The notes under the pieces: generated by a model
Seen by the model: the letters and a program-made list of their open reading frames with translations, nothing else
What the model was told of the DNA's origin: nothing
Database searches by the model: none
Source: CAVYXF01 sp963772335
GTDB taxonomy: Bacteria > Pseudomonadota > Alphaproteobacteria > Rhizobiales > Rhodomicrobiaceae
Assembly: GCA_963772335.1 (NCBI GenBank)
Contig: CAVYXF010000003.1
Span: forward strand, 372,001-436,000
Length of the DNA: 64,000 nt
Reading direction: 5' to 3'
In this document: positions 1 through 8,726 of the stretch, in pieces
How positions within the stretch are numbered: the stretch's first letter is position 1
How the letters are laid out: every line of letters starts with the position of its first letter
Translations under genes and position numbers: made by a program

Positions 1-499
1 CGACATCGACTGTTAGCAAGCCCAAACCAGGGCAATCGACCTCGAGGTCCCGCGCGTATAGGAAAGACGCAACATTGGTGATGCGGACCTCCTCGACATA
101 GCCGTTTTCCAGGCGGTAAGTCGCCGTCACAACACCGGCGGGCGTATCGAGCCGAACCGTGCCGGGTGTTTTCGGTTCAATCAGGCCGTTCTCGATCGCC
201 ATCGTCACGGTGCCAATCGTGCCGTGCCCACACATCGGCAGACAGCCGGACGTCTCGATGAACAAAATGGCGATGTCGCAATCGCTTCGCGTCGGAGGAT
301 AAAGGATCGAGCCGGACATGATGTCGTGTCCGCGCGGCTCAAACATGAGACCCCTGCGTATCCAGTCATATTCCGCAAGGAAGTGGGCGCGCCTCTCCAT
401 CATGGTTGCCCCTTTCAGATCTGGCCCGCCACCGGCGACAAGCCTGACCGGATTGCCGCAAGTGTGCCCGTCGATGCAGAAAAAGCTGTGTCGTGCCAT
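1..499 (-). CDS. 4-hydroxyproline 2-epimerase (proline racemase family), 3' end cut by window
   Basis: The N-terminal ~166 residues are present; the rest lies beyond base 1. The family interconverts trans-4-hydroxy-L-proline and cis-4-hydroxy-D-proline without cofactor, using two acid/base residues. The first is visible as Cys90 in the motif LPMCGHGTIG, and the N-terminal stretch CIDGHTCGNPVRLVAGG is typical of the epimerases. The ATG lies 13 bases after the stop of the upstream FAD dehydrogenase gene, so it is the last visible gene of a leftward operon that also holds that dehydrogenase, a DapA-like deaminase and a Liv-type importer. This set matches the bacterial hydroxyproline degradation route (epimerase, D-hydroxyproline dehydrogenase, pyrroline-hydroxycarboxylate deaminase). 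Proline racemase activity cannot be excluded because the second catalytic residue is outside the window, but the context favours the hydroxyproline substrate. Confidence 0.88.
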   Translation of the reverse strand, partial: MARHSFFCIDGHTCGNPVRLVAGGGPDLKGATMMERRAHFLAEYDWIRRGLMFEPRGHDIMSGSILYPPTRSDCDIAILFIETSGCLPMCGHGTIGTVTMAIENGLIEPKTPGTVRLDTPAGVVTATYRLENGYVEEVRITNVASFLYARDLEVDCPGLGLLTVDV

Positions 500-512
500 A
501 GATCTTGCCTCT

Positions 513-1784
513 TCAAAATCTCTGTGGGCTGAATGGCCCCAAGCCGATTGCCGGTTTTGCGCCGCAGACGAGATCAGCAACCAAGCGGGCAGTCGCAGCG
601 GACTGTGTCAGGCCAAGATGGCCGTGACCAAAGGCATAGATGATATTGCGCGAGGCACGCGCGTATCCGATCACAGGCAGTGTATCAGGCAGGGACGGGC
701 GAAACCCCATCCATTGCCGCCCGCCATACGTCTTGAGGCCCGGTAGAAATTTAGCGGCTTTGACGAGCATCGCGTCTGCGCGCGCATAGTTTGGTTTGAG
801 GCTAAGCCCGCCCAACTCGACCGCGCCGCCGATCCGAATGCCTGTCGAGAGCGGCGTGACAACAAAACCATGCCCGCCGAAGATAAGCTGGCGCTTGAGC
901 GCGAAGGCGTCCGGAGGAAGGGTCGTGTTGTAACCACGCTCGGTCTCCAAGGGAACGGAATCGCCCAGCGGCGCGGATAACGCCTTCGACCATGCTCCAG
1001 CTGCGACAACAGCCTGTCGCGCCGGCACGCATTCGCCGTCTGCCAGCTCGATCTCAACATGGTCGGCCTCGGGCCTCAGTCGAAGAACCTTCCTCTTACG
1101 GAGAACCGCGCCTTTCGAGCGGATCGAGCCGGCGAGGCCGCAAGCAAATTCATAAGGATCGGTCAGCGTCTGCCATCCCGGTACAAATGTTCCGGCGACG
1201 AAGCGGGATGAAAGCCCGGGCTGCAAGGCTTCAAGATCAGCGCCGCGTACATGCTCGAAAGCGATGCCCTCGGCCGCGCGTGCGTGCCATCCTTGCTCGG
1301 AGGCGCGCAATTCCGCCTCGCTCTCATACAGCTCCAGCGCGCCGTCCGAACGAAGCATACGGGAAAGTCCTGTCTCCGTTATCATCGTCTGCATTTCGCT
1401 GCGTGCCAAGCGCATGAGCGCGCTTTGCGCCTCGATACTTGCCTTGATGCGATCCGGCCAGCTGGCACGCCAGAACCGTAGCAACCAGGGCAGGATCCGG
1501 AGCGCGTAGGCCGGTGGAATGCTCAATGGGCCAAGCGGGTCCATCAGCCATTTCGGAGCCTTGCCGAGCACACCTGACGTCGCAAGCGGAAGCACGTCTG
1601 AGAAGGCAAGGCCGCCGGCATTCCCGAAACTTGCGCCCTGCGCAATGCCAGCTTCGTCGAACAGCGTGACCTTGCGACCGGCGGCAAGAAGCTTGTGGGC
1701 GCAGGCCAGACCGATAATCCCTGCGCCGACAATGGCGACATCAATTTCATCCTGCGGGCCGTGCTCAGCCCCGCCTGGTGCCAT
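513..1784 (-). CDS. FAD-dependent D-amino-acid / cis-4-hydroxy-D-proline dehydrogenase (DadA family)
   Basis: A DAO/DadA-family flavoprotein of about 423 residues. The FAD-binding dinucleotide motif VAIVGAGIIGLACAHKLL is at the N terminus, and the C-terminal part carries the family glycine motif (MGFRPSLPDTLPVIG, then a GHGHLGLTQSAATA segment). It should oxidise the D-isomer made by the neighbouring epimerase, passing electrons to the respiratory chain, and yield pyrroline-4-hydroxy-2-carboxylate for the DapA-like deaminase encoded immediately upstream. The upstream stop codon is directly followed by a TTG (1796) and 12 bases later by an ATG (1784); I prefer the ATG, though neither has a good ribosome binding site, which suggests translational coupling. 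The assignment to hydroxyproline rather than general D-amino acids rests on operon context. Confidence 0.85.
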   Translation of the reverse strand: MAPGGAEHGPQDEIDVAIVGAGIIGLACAHKLLAAGRKVTLFDEAGIAQGASFGNAGGLAFSDVLPLATSGVLGKAPKWLMDPLGPLSIPPAYALRILPWLLRFWRASWPDRIKASIEAQSALMRLARSEMQTMITETGLSRMLRSDGALELYESEAELRASEQGWHARAAEGIAFEHVRGADLEALQPGLSSRFVAGTFVPGWQTLTDPYEFACGLAGSIRSKGAVLRKRKVLRLRPEADHVEIELADGECVPARQAVVAAGAWSKALSAPLGDSVPLETERGYNTTLPPDAFALKRQLIFGGHGFVVTPLSTGIRIGGAVELGGLSLKPNYARADAMLVKAAKFLPGLKTYGGRQWMGFRPSLPDTLPVIGYARASRNIIYAFGHGHLGLTQSAATARLVADLVCGAKPAIGLGPFSPQRF

Positions 1785-1796
1785 CGAAGCGTCCAA

Positions 1797-2705
1797 TCAG
1801 GCTGCAACACCAAGATTGGGGCGCGTTTCCATCGCCTTCCTGACGACGCGTTCAACCTGCTCGCGCTGTTCTCCAACGAGCGTCAAGCGCGGCGCACGGA
1901 CCCATTCCTCGCCTTCGCCGGTCAGCTTGTTGGCGAGCTTGATGAACTGCACGAGCTTTACGTGCACATCGAGATGCAGGAGCGGCATGAACCAGCGGTA
2001 AAGCCGGACTGCCTCGTCAACCTTCTTCGCCTCGGCGAGCCTGAACAGCTCGACGGATTCACGCGGGAAACAGTTGGCCATACCCGACACCCAGCCAACG
2101 GCGCCGAAGAGAACGTTTTCCAGCACCAGATCGTCCACGCCGCAGAACAGGCGATAGCGATCGCCGACCCGGTTGATCATATCGGTGATGCGACGGCTGT
2201 CATGGCTCGATTCTTTTACCGCGACGATGCTTTCCTCGCTTGCCAGCTCAGCGAAATCCTCGGGGCTCAGATCAACCTTGTAGGACACGCGGTTATTATA
2301 GATCATGATCGGAACGTCGGTGCTGCGCGCGATGGTCCGGAAATGCGCGATGGCCTCACGCGCGTCCTGTTGATAGACCATGCACGGCAGCGCCATCAGC
2401 CCGCTCGCGCCGGCGCGTTCGGCTCGCTTGGCCGCGTCGATGGCGAATTCCGTCGTGTACTCCGCGTTCCCGGCCAGAACCGGCACTTTGCCGCCAACCG
2501 TTTCAACGGCACAGCGGATCACGGATTCCTTCTCATCAGCCGACAGAGAGCTGTTTTCGCCCAGCGTACCGAGCATGATGAAACCGGTGCAGCCGGCTTT
2601 AAGGCAGGAGTTGATATGACGAGCAGTCGATTCGAGATCCAGCGTGCCATCCTGCTTCATTTCGGTCATCAATGCGGGCATCACGCCATGCCAATTGTCC
2701 GCCAT
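1797..2705 (-). CDS. DapA-family deaminase (1-pyrroline-4-hydroxy-2-carboxylate deaminase-like)
   Basis: A 302-residue class I aldolase-fold protein of the dihydrodipicolinate synthase family. The Schiff-base lysine lies in IVAVKESSHDSRR, the conserved tyrosine in MIYNNRVSYK, and the substrate loop reads GTLGENSSLS. In hydroxyproline operons this family converts pyrroline-4-hydroxy-2-carboxylate to 2-oxoglutarate semialdehyde with loss of ammonia. Here it sits between the importer genes and the dehydrogenase/epimerase genes, all leftward, which supports that role over lysine biosynthesis. The start at 2705 has an AAGG-type Shine-Dalgarno about eight bases upstream. The semialdehyde dehydrogenase needed to finish the pathway is not in the window. 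Confidence 0.87.
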   Translation of the reverse strand: MADNWHGVMPALMTEMKQDGTLDLESTARHINSCLKAGCTGFIMLGTLGENSSLSADEKESVIRCAVETVGGKVPVLAGNAEYTTEFAIDAAKRAERAGASGLMALPCMVYQQDAREAIAHFRTIARSTDVPIMIYNNRVSYKVDLSPEDFAELASEESIVAVKESSHDSRRITDMINRVGDRYRLFCGVDDLVLENVLFGAVGWVSGMANCFPRESVELFRLAEAKKVDEAVRLYRWFMPLLHLDVHVKLVQFIKLANKLTGEGEEWVRAPRLTLVGEQREQVERVVRKAMETRPNLGVAA

Positions 2706-2766
2706 AGGATTACCTTTCGTAATGTTTCGAACTCAAATTGATCATCCATCGCACGGTTCAGTTGCT

Positions 2767-3507
2767 TCAATCACCGAGATAGGCTTGCACGATCGATGAA
2801 TCGGCTCGCAGCTTCTCTGCTTCGCCTTCCATGCGGATATGCCCGCCTTCCAGCACAAAACCGTAATCCGCCAGCTTTAGCGCCAGGCGCGCATTCTGCT
2901 CCACCAGCAGGATTGTCGTGCCTTCCTCTTCGTTGAGCCGCTTAATGATCCGCATCGTCTCCAGGACGAGTTTGGGGGCAAGCCCCATCGAGGGCTCATC
3001 GAGAAGTAGAACATGCGGTCCGTGCATCAGAGCGCGGCCCAAAGCGAGCATCTGCTGCTCCCCGCCGGAGAGGAGCGAACCGTCCTGGTGCTGAAGACGG
3101 TCGAGCACCGGAAACAGCCGGAAGACCTCTTTCATACGCTCTTGCCGGACATGGGACCGCTTCACTGAAAAAGCGCCGAGTTCCAGATTCTCGCGAACGG
3201 TCAGTCCACGCAAGATACGACGCCCTTCCGGAACATGAACAACTCCCATGCGGGCGATCTTGTCGGCATTGCGTCCGGCGATTTCCTGGCCTTCAAACTG
3301 GATCGATCCTGCAATAGGTTTGACGAGCCCGGAGATTGTCTTCAGCGTCGTCGTCTTGCCGGCCCCGTTGGCACCTAGCAAAGTCACCACCTGCCCGCGC
3401 CGCACTGTCAGGCTGATACCGTTCAGGGCCTTGATGCGGCCATAAGCTGCCTCGACCCCATCGAGCGAGAGCAGCACTTCGCCGTTACCCGCCTGCGCGC
3501 CGTTCAC
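2767..3507 (-). CDS. livF: Branched-chain/hydroxyproline-type ABC transporter ATPase LivF
   Basis: A 246-residue cytoplasmic ATPase of the HAAT (Liv) family. Walker A is GANGAGKTTTLK, the signature is LLSGGEQQMLALGRAL, and Walker B is HVLLLDEPSMG. It pairs with the LivG ATPase, whose stop overlaps its start by 4 bases (ATGA), to energise import through the LivH/LivM channel. Because catabolic hydroxyproline genes follow directly downstream (61-base gap), the likely cargo is hydroxyproline or proline rather than leucine; this is inferred from context. Confidence 0.93.
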   Translation of the reverse strand: MNGAQAGNGEVLLSLDGVEAAYGRIKALNGISLTVRRGQVVTLLGANGAGKTTTLKTISGLVKPIAGSIQFEGQEIAGRNADKIARMGVVHVPEGRRILRGLTVRENLELGAFSVKRSHVRQERMKEVFRLFPVLDRLQHQDGSLLSGGEQQMLALGRALMHGPHVLLLDEPSMGLAPKLVLETMRIIKRLNEEEGTTILLVEQNARLALKLADYGFVLEGGHIRMEGEAEKLRADSSIVQAYLGD

Positions 3508-4286
3508 AGCACTGCCTCAGCGTCTTCCTGACCCAGATAGGCCTCAATGACCTTGGGATCGGTCTGCACATCCTTGGCTGACCCTTCGGCGATCATGGCG
3601 CCATGGTCGAGTACGCTGATCCTCTCGGAGATTTTCATCACCAGACCGACGTCATGCTCGATCAGAAGGACCGAAATACCGCGTTGATCGCGGATGCGCT
3701 TGATCAAGGCGATCAGATCGTCCTTCTCCTGACGGGTCAGACCGGCGGCTGGCTCGTCGAGCAGAAGCAGTTTAGGTTGTGTCGCGAGGGCGCGCGCGAT
3801 CTCGACACGCCGCTGATGGCCATAGGCAAGCGTCGTGGCGATCCGGTCCTTTTCATCGAGAATACCCGCGAAGGCGAGGCAATCCTCACAAACCTCGCGG
3901 ATCATCTGCTCCTCGCGCTGCTGGGACGGCAGTCTCAGCACGGCTGCGAGTGCGCCGGCATGCGTTCGGCAGTGCATGCCGGACATGACATTTTCCAGCA
4001 CAGTCATTTCGCGGAACAGCCGGACGTTCTGAAATGTCCGTGCAATACCGGCCTTCGTAACACCGTGCGGTTTCATCGAGAGCAGATCACGGCCATCGAA
4101 GGTGATACGGCCTTTCTGCGGTTTGTAAAAACCGGTAATGCAATTGAACAGCGAGGTTTTGCCCGCCCCGTTTGGTCCTATCAGACTGACGATCGCATCG
4201 CGGCCGATGCTGAAATCCACACAGTCTAGGACGGTATTGCCGGCGAAGGCGAGCGTGATTCCGGACAGGGACAGGAGGTCGTTCAC
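3504..4286 (-). CDS. livG: ABC transporter ATPase LivG
   Basis: A 260-residue ATPase with Walker A GPNGAGKTSLFN, the atypical Liv-type signature LAYGHQRRVEIARAL in place of LSGGQ, and Walker B LLLLDEPAAGL. The C-terminal extension ending in VIEAYLGQ is characteristic of LivG. It overlaps livM upstream and livF downstream by four bases each, the usual tightly coupled order of Liv operons. It acts at the inner face of the membrane as a heterodimer with LivF. Confidence 0.93.
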   Translation of the reverse strand: MNDLLSLSGITLAFAGNTVLDCVDFSIGRDAIVSLIGPNGAGKTSLFNCITGFYKPQKGRITFDGRDLLSMKPHGVTKAGIARTFQNVRLFREMTVLENVMSGMHCRTHAGALAAVLRLPSQQREEQMIREVCEDCLAFAGILDEKDRIATTLAYGHQRRVEIARALATQPKLLLLDEPAAGLTRQEKDDLIALIKRIRDQRGISVLLIEHDVGLVMKISERISVLDHGAMIAEGSAKDVQTDPKVIEAYLGQEDAEAVL

Positions 4287-5260
4287 CGCGACCGCCCTTT
4301 TGTGGGCCAGATGCCGCTTGGCCGGAATAACATGATCAGCAGCAGAACGGCCGCGAAGAGCAACAATCTGAATTGCCCCAGATCACGGAGCAATTCTGGT
4401 CCTAGGACCACGATAAATGCGCCCAGGATCACGCCCGGAATTTTGCCCATGCCGCCGAGAATCACCGCCATGAGGATCAGGACCGATTGCGTGAAAGAGA
4501 AACTTTCAGGCGAAATCGCACCGAGATTAACGGCGAAGAAAGCGCCTGCGATGGTGCCGTAAAGCGCGCCGATAATATACGCTGCGAGCTTCACCCGGAC
4601 GCGGTCAACGCCCATTGCTTCGGCGACATCCTCGTCGTGCCTGACATAGAGCCAGGCACGCCCAAGGCGGGAATCAGCCAGCCGATAGGAAGTGATCGTC
4701 GCGACCACCGCGAGGAAAAGGAAGACGTAATAGAAGTCGAGTTGGCTATTGATATGCCAGCCGAAGAGCCATGGCTGCTCGATTCCGGAGATCCCGCTGG
4801 CTGCCCCGGTGATCTGCAGATTTCGCGCCGAAAAACGGACAATCTCACCGAAGCCGAGGGTCACAATGGCGAGGTAGTCCGAGCGCAGGCGAAGTGTCGG
4901 CCCACCAATGATGACACCTGCAGCGGCGGCGGCAATGAGCGCGAAGGGCAGCGCCGCCCAGAAGCTGATGCCGAATTGGTGCGTTAGAATGCCGATGGTG
5001 TAAGCGCCAACCGCAAAAAAAGCCGCATAGCCAAGATCAAGCAGGCCCGCATATCCCACCACAACGTTAAGGCCGAGGGCCAAGACGACATAAAGCAGCG
5101 CATTCGTCAGAATGACGGTGGCATATGGCCCGAACAGCATCGGCGCGGCCGCCATGAATGCCAAAAGCAACAGGACGCCAATCTGGATCGCGCGCGGCGA
5201 GAAAAGCTCTGCCCGGCTCCGGGTCTTTGCAGGGGCGGTTTCGACGCGCACGTCGTCCAT
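4283..5260 (-). CDS. livM: ABC transporter permease LivM
   Basis: A polytopic inner-membrane permease of about 325 residues; the family core GLNVVVGYAGLLDLGYAAFFAVGAY is obvious (read in parts). An in-frame start 93 bases upstream would lie deep inside livH; the ATG at 5260 shares one base with the livH stop (TAATG), the usual coupling, so I use that. The N-terminal ~30 residues are charged and cytoplasmic and are followed by hydrophobic segments throughout. It forms the channel with LivH. Confidence 0.92.
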   Translation of the reverse strand: MDDVRVETAPAKTRSRAELFSPRAIQIGVLLLLAFMAAAPMLFGPYATVILTNALLYVVLALGLNVVVGYAGLLDLGYAAFFAVGAYTIGILTHQFGISFWAALPFALIAAAAAGVIIGGPTLRLRSDYLAIVTLGFGEIVRFSARNLQITGAASGISGIEQPWLFGWHINSQLDFYYVFLFLAVVATITSYRLADSRLGRAWLYVRHDEDVAEAMGVDRVRVKLAAYIIGALYGTIAGAFFAVNLGAISPESFSFTQSVLILMAVILGGMGKIPGVILGAFIVVLGPELLRDLGQFRLLLFAAVLLLIMLFRPSGIWPTKGRSR

Positions 5261-6174
5261 TACATGCGCTCCTGCTCGGACCGTCCCAGAAGGCCAGTGG
5301 GCTTTAGCACTAGAACGAGGATGAGCACGGCGAAGGAGAACACATCCTTCCATTCGCTACCGATGCCTGGGATCTGCGTTCCGAACGCTTCGAGCAGCCC
5401 AAGGACGAGCCCTCCCAGCATAGCGCCGGGGATCGAGCCGATCCCGCCGATCACGGCGGCGGTGAACGCTTTCAGCCCGGTCAGAAAGCCCATGAAATAC
5501 CAAACCGAGCCATAATAGGCGCCCGCCATGGTACCGGCCGCAGCCGCAAGTGCGGAACCGATAAAGAATGTTACGCCGACGATAAGGGCAACATTGATGC
5601 CCATGAGCTGGGACATCTCCTTGTCGACGGCGACAGCACGCATGGCGCGTCCATATTGGGTACGCGTCACAAAAGTCTGGAGAGCGATCATCAAAGTGGC
5701 GGCCGCTACGACCAGAACCATCTGATTATAAGTGATGAAAACCGGACCGAGATTGACGCCGCCGAAGCCAAGATCGGCACGAAAGGGCTGATACTGCCCA
5801 TGGGTCAGGGTTAGAACGGTGTTCTGCAGCACCAAAGAGACTGCCAGTGCAGTAATGAGGATGGAAAGCCGCGGCGCGGAGAGCATCGGCTGGTATGCGA
5901 CACGCTCGATGAAGACGCCGAGACAGCCAACGGCGAGCATTGAGAGAAACATCGCGAGGAACACAGCGGGCCAGTCACCTCCGGCGACGCTAGAAATCGC
6001 CGACAGGCAAAGGAAGCCGATAAAGCCGCCCACCATGTAAAGATCGCCGTGGGCGAAATTGAGCAACTTGATGACCCCGAAGATCATCGTATAGCCGAGC
6101 GCCACCAGGGCATAGAACGATCCAAGCACCAGGCCGTTCACAAGCTGCTGAAGGACAATGTCCGTAACACTCAT
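5260..6174 (-). CDS. livH: ABC transporter permease LivH
   Basis: A 304-residue inner-membrane permease. The N terminus (QQLVNGLVLGSFYALVALGY) and the following NFAHGDLYMVGG segment are diagnostic of LivH. Hydrophobic segments run the length of the protein. It follows the binding-protein gene after a 75-base gap that contains a stable hairpin, and it is translationally coupled to livM. Confidence 0.93.
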   Translation of the reverse strand: MSVTDIVLQQLVNGLVLGSFYALVALGYTMIFGVIKLLNFAHGDLYMVGGFIGFLCLSAISSVAGGDWPAVFLAMFLSMLAVGCLGVFIERVAYQPMLSAPRLSILITALAVSLVLQNTVLTLTHGQYQPFRADLGFGGVNLGPVFITYNQMVLVVAAATLMIALQTFVTRTQYGRAMRAVAVDKEMSQLMGINVALIVGVTFFIGSALAAAAGTMAGAYYGSVWYFMGFLTGLKAFTAAVIGGIGSIPGAMLGGLVLGLLEAFGTQIPGIGSEWKDVFSFAVLILVLVLKPTGLLGRSEQERM

Positions 6175-6206
6175 ATCCGCTGGAAGTCCGATGGGAGAGA
6201 CTTGGG

Positions 6207-6237
6207 ACAGCCAGCACCGACGATTAGCGCTGGCTGT
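6207..6237 (-). other. Intercistronic hairpin between binding-protein gene and livH
   Basis: The perfect 9-bp arms ACAGCCAGC (6207-6215) and GCTGGCTGT (6229-6237) flank a 13-base loop. There is no U-run after it in the direction of transcription. Its place between a binding-protein gene and the permease genes fits an mRNA 3'-stabilising or partial-termination element that lets the binding protein be made in excess; that role is inferred. Confidence 0.55.
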
Positions 6238-6249
6238 TCTCTTGCGGAT

Positions 6250-7371
6250 TTACTTGGCCAAGGCCCAAGCCTTGTTCTTGCCTTCAAGAACGACGAAGTT
6301 TGAGCGCGCCAGCGTGTTCTTCTTGGTGAACGAGATTGGTCCGGCGAGCCATTCCTGCCCGTTAGCCGAGGAAAGCGCGTCGATGACTGCCTTCGAGTCG
6401 GTGCTGCCGGCTTTTTTGATCGCCCAGGCCAGAAGCTGCATGCCGTCATAGGTCAGGGGCGCATAAGGACCGGGTGCGGAGCTGAACTTCTGCTTGTAAG
6501 TGTCGGCGAATGCCTTTGCGCCAGGAAGAAATTCCGCGGTTGGGCTGGAGAAGGCGTAAACACCCTCTGCCGCGCGCCCGGCGATGTCGAAAAGCTGGAC
6601 CGATGTCGATCCGTCGCCGACCGCAATCACACCTTGATAACCGGCTTGGCGAAGCTGACGGATAAAGAGACCGCCATCGGCATAATAGGCGGTCCAAAAA
6701 GCTGCATCCGGACTGGCGGCCTTGATCGCCGTCACCACTGCCGAGTAATCCTGTTCGCCCTTGTTGACGGTCTCGAAAGCGACGACTTTATTGCCAGTGC
6801 CTGTCCACCCGTCCCGGGTTAGGTTGGCAAGGTCCTGCGAATAGGCGTCGCCTTCATTGACGATGGCGAGCGATTTGATGCCCTTGCCTTTCAAGAATTC
6901 GACCACTTTCGTCGCCTGATCATCACCGGTCGAGTTGATCATGAAGACGTTGCCGGGATTGGCGGGGATCAGCTTGGTCGAATTCGCTGCGGTGATTACG
7001 AACGGAATCTTTGCATCACCATAGATCTTAAGCGTTGGTAGCGTTGCCCCAGAGCAGTAGCCGCCTACAGCGCCCACGACGCCTTGCGAGACGAGTTTGG
7101 TTGCCGCGTTGACGGCCTGCTGCGGATCGCACGCGTCGTCGCCGATAATCATCTCCACTGTTTTTCCAAGCAGACCGCCCTTGGCGTTGATTTCATCAAG
7201 CGCAATTTGGACGGCATTGGCCATATCCTTGCCGTAGGTTGCTTCTGATCCTGTGGTTGGGACCTGAACGCCGATGGATATCTTGTCCTGGGCGAATGCT
7301 TCAGGTGCAAATATGACGGCAGCTACAGCGGCGGCGATAAGAGTTTTGCTGAATGAGATGAAGTTTGGCAT
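6250..7371 (-). CDS. Liv-type ABC transporter periplasmic binding protein
   Basis: A type I periplasmic binding protein of about 373 residues. The N terminus (MPNFISFSKTLIAAAVAAVI, then FAPEAFAQD) is a clear Sec signal peptide with a cleavage site after AFA. The mature start DKISIGVQVPTTGSEATYG is typical of the LivK/HAAT family, and DDACDPQQAVNAATKLVSQGV is a conserved ligand-domain stretch. Candidate ATGs lie at 7380 and 7371; a GGAGG at 7381-7385 abuts the first with no spacing but is nine bases from the second, so 7371 is chosen. It is the first gene of the leftward hydroxyproline uptake/catabolism operon. Confidence 0.92.
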   Translation of the reverse strand: MPNFISFSKTLIAAAVAAVIFAPEAFAQDKISIGVQVPTTGSEATYGKDMANAVQIALDEINAKGGLLGKTVEMIIGDDACDPQQAVNAATKLVSQGVVGAVGGYCSGATLPTLKIYGDAKIPFVITAANSTKLIPANPGNVFMINSTGDDQATKVVEFLKGKGIKSLAIVNEGDAYSQDLANLTRDGWTGTGNKVVAFETVNKGEQDYSAVVTAIKAASPDAAFWTAYYADGGLFIRQLRQAGYQGVIAVGDGSTSVQLFDIAGRAAEGVYAFSSPTAEFLPGAKAFADTYKQKFSSAPGPYAPLTYDGMQLLAWAIKKAGSTDSKAVIDALSSANGQEWLAGPISFTKKNTLARSNFVVLEGKNKAWALAK

Positions 7372-7380
7372 TGGCGGCAT

Positions 7381-7385
7381 CCTCC
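7381..7385 (-). promoter_or_regulatory. Shine-Dalgarno fixing the binding-protein start
   Basis: GGAGG on the minus strand, nine bases upstream of the ATG at 7371 and directly abutting the ATG at 7380, so only the former can be efficiently used. Confidence 0.75.
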
Positions 7386-7573
7386 TTTGAACACACCTTC
7401 TGGTTGTCGTCTCCTGAACGGACGACAAATCTCTGTGTGTATTGCGTCTGGCGGTGTTCCTACCGGAATGCCTTTGGCAAACCGGTGCGGGAAACAATGG
7501 CGAAGCTCATCGTCTAACTCGAAGGAGAAGCAGAGATTCCTTCTTCAAGTGCCCAGTTCTCTTGGCTAGGTTA

Positions 7574-7596
7574 TTGGTGTATCTAAGATATATCAA
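7574..7596. promoter_or_regulatory. 23-bp palindrome, candidate operator in the divergent promoter region
   Basis: The left arm TTGGTGTATCT (7574-7584) and the right arm AGATATATCAA (7586-7596) are inverted copies around a single central base and match at 9 of 11 positions; both mismatches are transitions. It sits in the 323-base space between the leftward binding-protein gene and the rightward racemase-family gene, about 100 bases from the racemase start, where a shared repressor or activator could control both. GntR-type regulators are known for such hydroxyproline operons, but no regulator gene is adjacent here, so the cognate factor is unknown. Confidence 0.6.
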
Positions 7597-7694
7597 GTTC
7601 TTTCCCGACGTTTTGTCCCGATGACCACGACACCGAATTCGCTCAAGCAACTGCGGCAGCATCATCTCCTGCAGACGCTCGGAAGGAGGGAAGC

Positions 7695-8726
7695 ATGCGG
7701 AGTTCAAAAACGATTCACGTCGTATCCTGCCATGCGGAAGGCGAAGTCGGCGATGTGATCGTCGGGGGCGTCCAAGCTCCGCCCGGAGCAACTTTATGGG
7801 AACAGCGCGATTTCATCGCAGCCGATCAGACGCTTCGGAAGTTCATGCTGAACGAGCCCCGCGGAGGGGTGTTTCGACATGTCAATCTGTTGGTTCCTGC
7901 CAAAAACCCTAACGCAGCGATGGGCTTCATTGTCATGGAGCCGGAGGACACGCCGCCAATGTCCGGCTCCAATTCGATATGCGTGGCGACCGTGATGCTC
8001 GATACCGGCATAGTACCGATGATCGAGCCACAAACCCGCCTTGTTCTCGAAGCGCCAGGGGGATTAATCGAGGTCGTTGCCGATTGCCGGGATGGCAAGG
8101 CCGAACGCATCACCGTAAGGAATGTTGCCTCTTTCGCCGACAAGCTTGATGCTTTACTCGAAGTTCCCGGCGTTGGCACGCTAACGGTGGACACTGCTTA
8201 TGGCGGGGACAGCTTCGTCATCGTCAACGCCCACGATCTGGGTTTTGGCATTAACCCCGATGAGGCACGGCAGATGTCTGAAATAGGGGTTCGAATTACG
8301 GCGGCTGCCAATGATCAGATCGGCTTCAGGCATCCGGAAAACCCAGCTTGGGATCATTTCTCCTTCTGCCTGTTTGCTGGTCCGCTGGCGAAAACACAAA
8401 ATGGCTTCTCGGCCCGATCTGCCGTGTCGATTCGTCCAGGAAAAATCGATCGCTCCCCCACCGGAACGGCCGTGTCTGCCCGAATGGCCGTACTCCATGC
8501 AAGGGGGGAAATGCAGGTCGGTAAGACGTTTCTTGCCCGTTCAATTCTCAACTCGATATTTCTGGGTCGGATCGAGCAAGAGACATCGATCGGTGGCCGG
8601 ATGGCCATCATCCCCTCAATTTCAGGCCGAGCATGGATCACGGGACTCCATCAATATCTTCTGGATCCCGCAGATCCCTGGCCGTCCGGCTACAGAGTCA
8701 ACGATAGTTGGCCGAACTCTAAATGA
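7695..8726 (+). CDS. Proline racemase-superfamily protein (hydroxyproline epimerase/dehydratase-like, unusual catalytic residues)
   Basis: A 343-residue member of the proline racemase superfamily, recognisable by EPRGGVFRHVNLLVP, the AYGGDSFVIV motif and the DRSPTGT motif. The first catalytic position, usually Cys in MCGHG, is Ser90 in MSGSNSIC, and the second, usually Cys (or Thr in the trans-3-hydroxyproline dehydratases), is Thr256 in DRSPTGTAVSARMA. It therefore lacks the Cys/Cys pair of the epimerase encoded at 1-499 and is unlikely to be a simple racemase. It may act on 3-hydroxyproline or related imino acids. A GGAGG about eight bases upstream supports the ATG at 7695. It is divergent from the hydroxyproline importer operon and likely co-regulated through the palindrome at 7574-7596. 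Confidence 0.82.
   Translation: MRSSKTIHVVSCHAEGEVGDVIVGGVQAPPGATLWEQRDFIAADQTLRKFMLNEPRGGVFRHVNLLVPAKNPNAAMGFIVMEPEDTPPMSGSNSICVATVMLDTGIVPMIEPQTRLVLEAPGGLIEVVADCRDGKAERITVRNVASFADKLDALLEVPGVGTLTVDTAYGGDSFVIVNAHDLGFGINPDEARQMSEIGVRITAAANDQIGFRHPENPAWDHFSFCLFAGPLAKTQNGFSARSAVSIRPGKIDRSPTGTAVSARMAVLHARGEMQVGKTFLARSILNSIFLGRIEQETSIGGRMAIIPSISGRAWITGLHQYLLDPADPWPSGYRVNDSWPNSK

Noticed and set aside
1695..2741. A 348-codon plus-strand frame over the DapA-like gene
   Set aside because: Antisense shadow of a well-supported aldolase-family gene; no motif.
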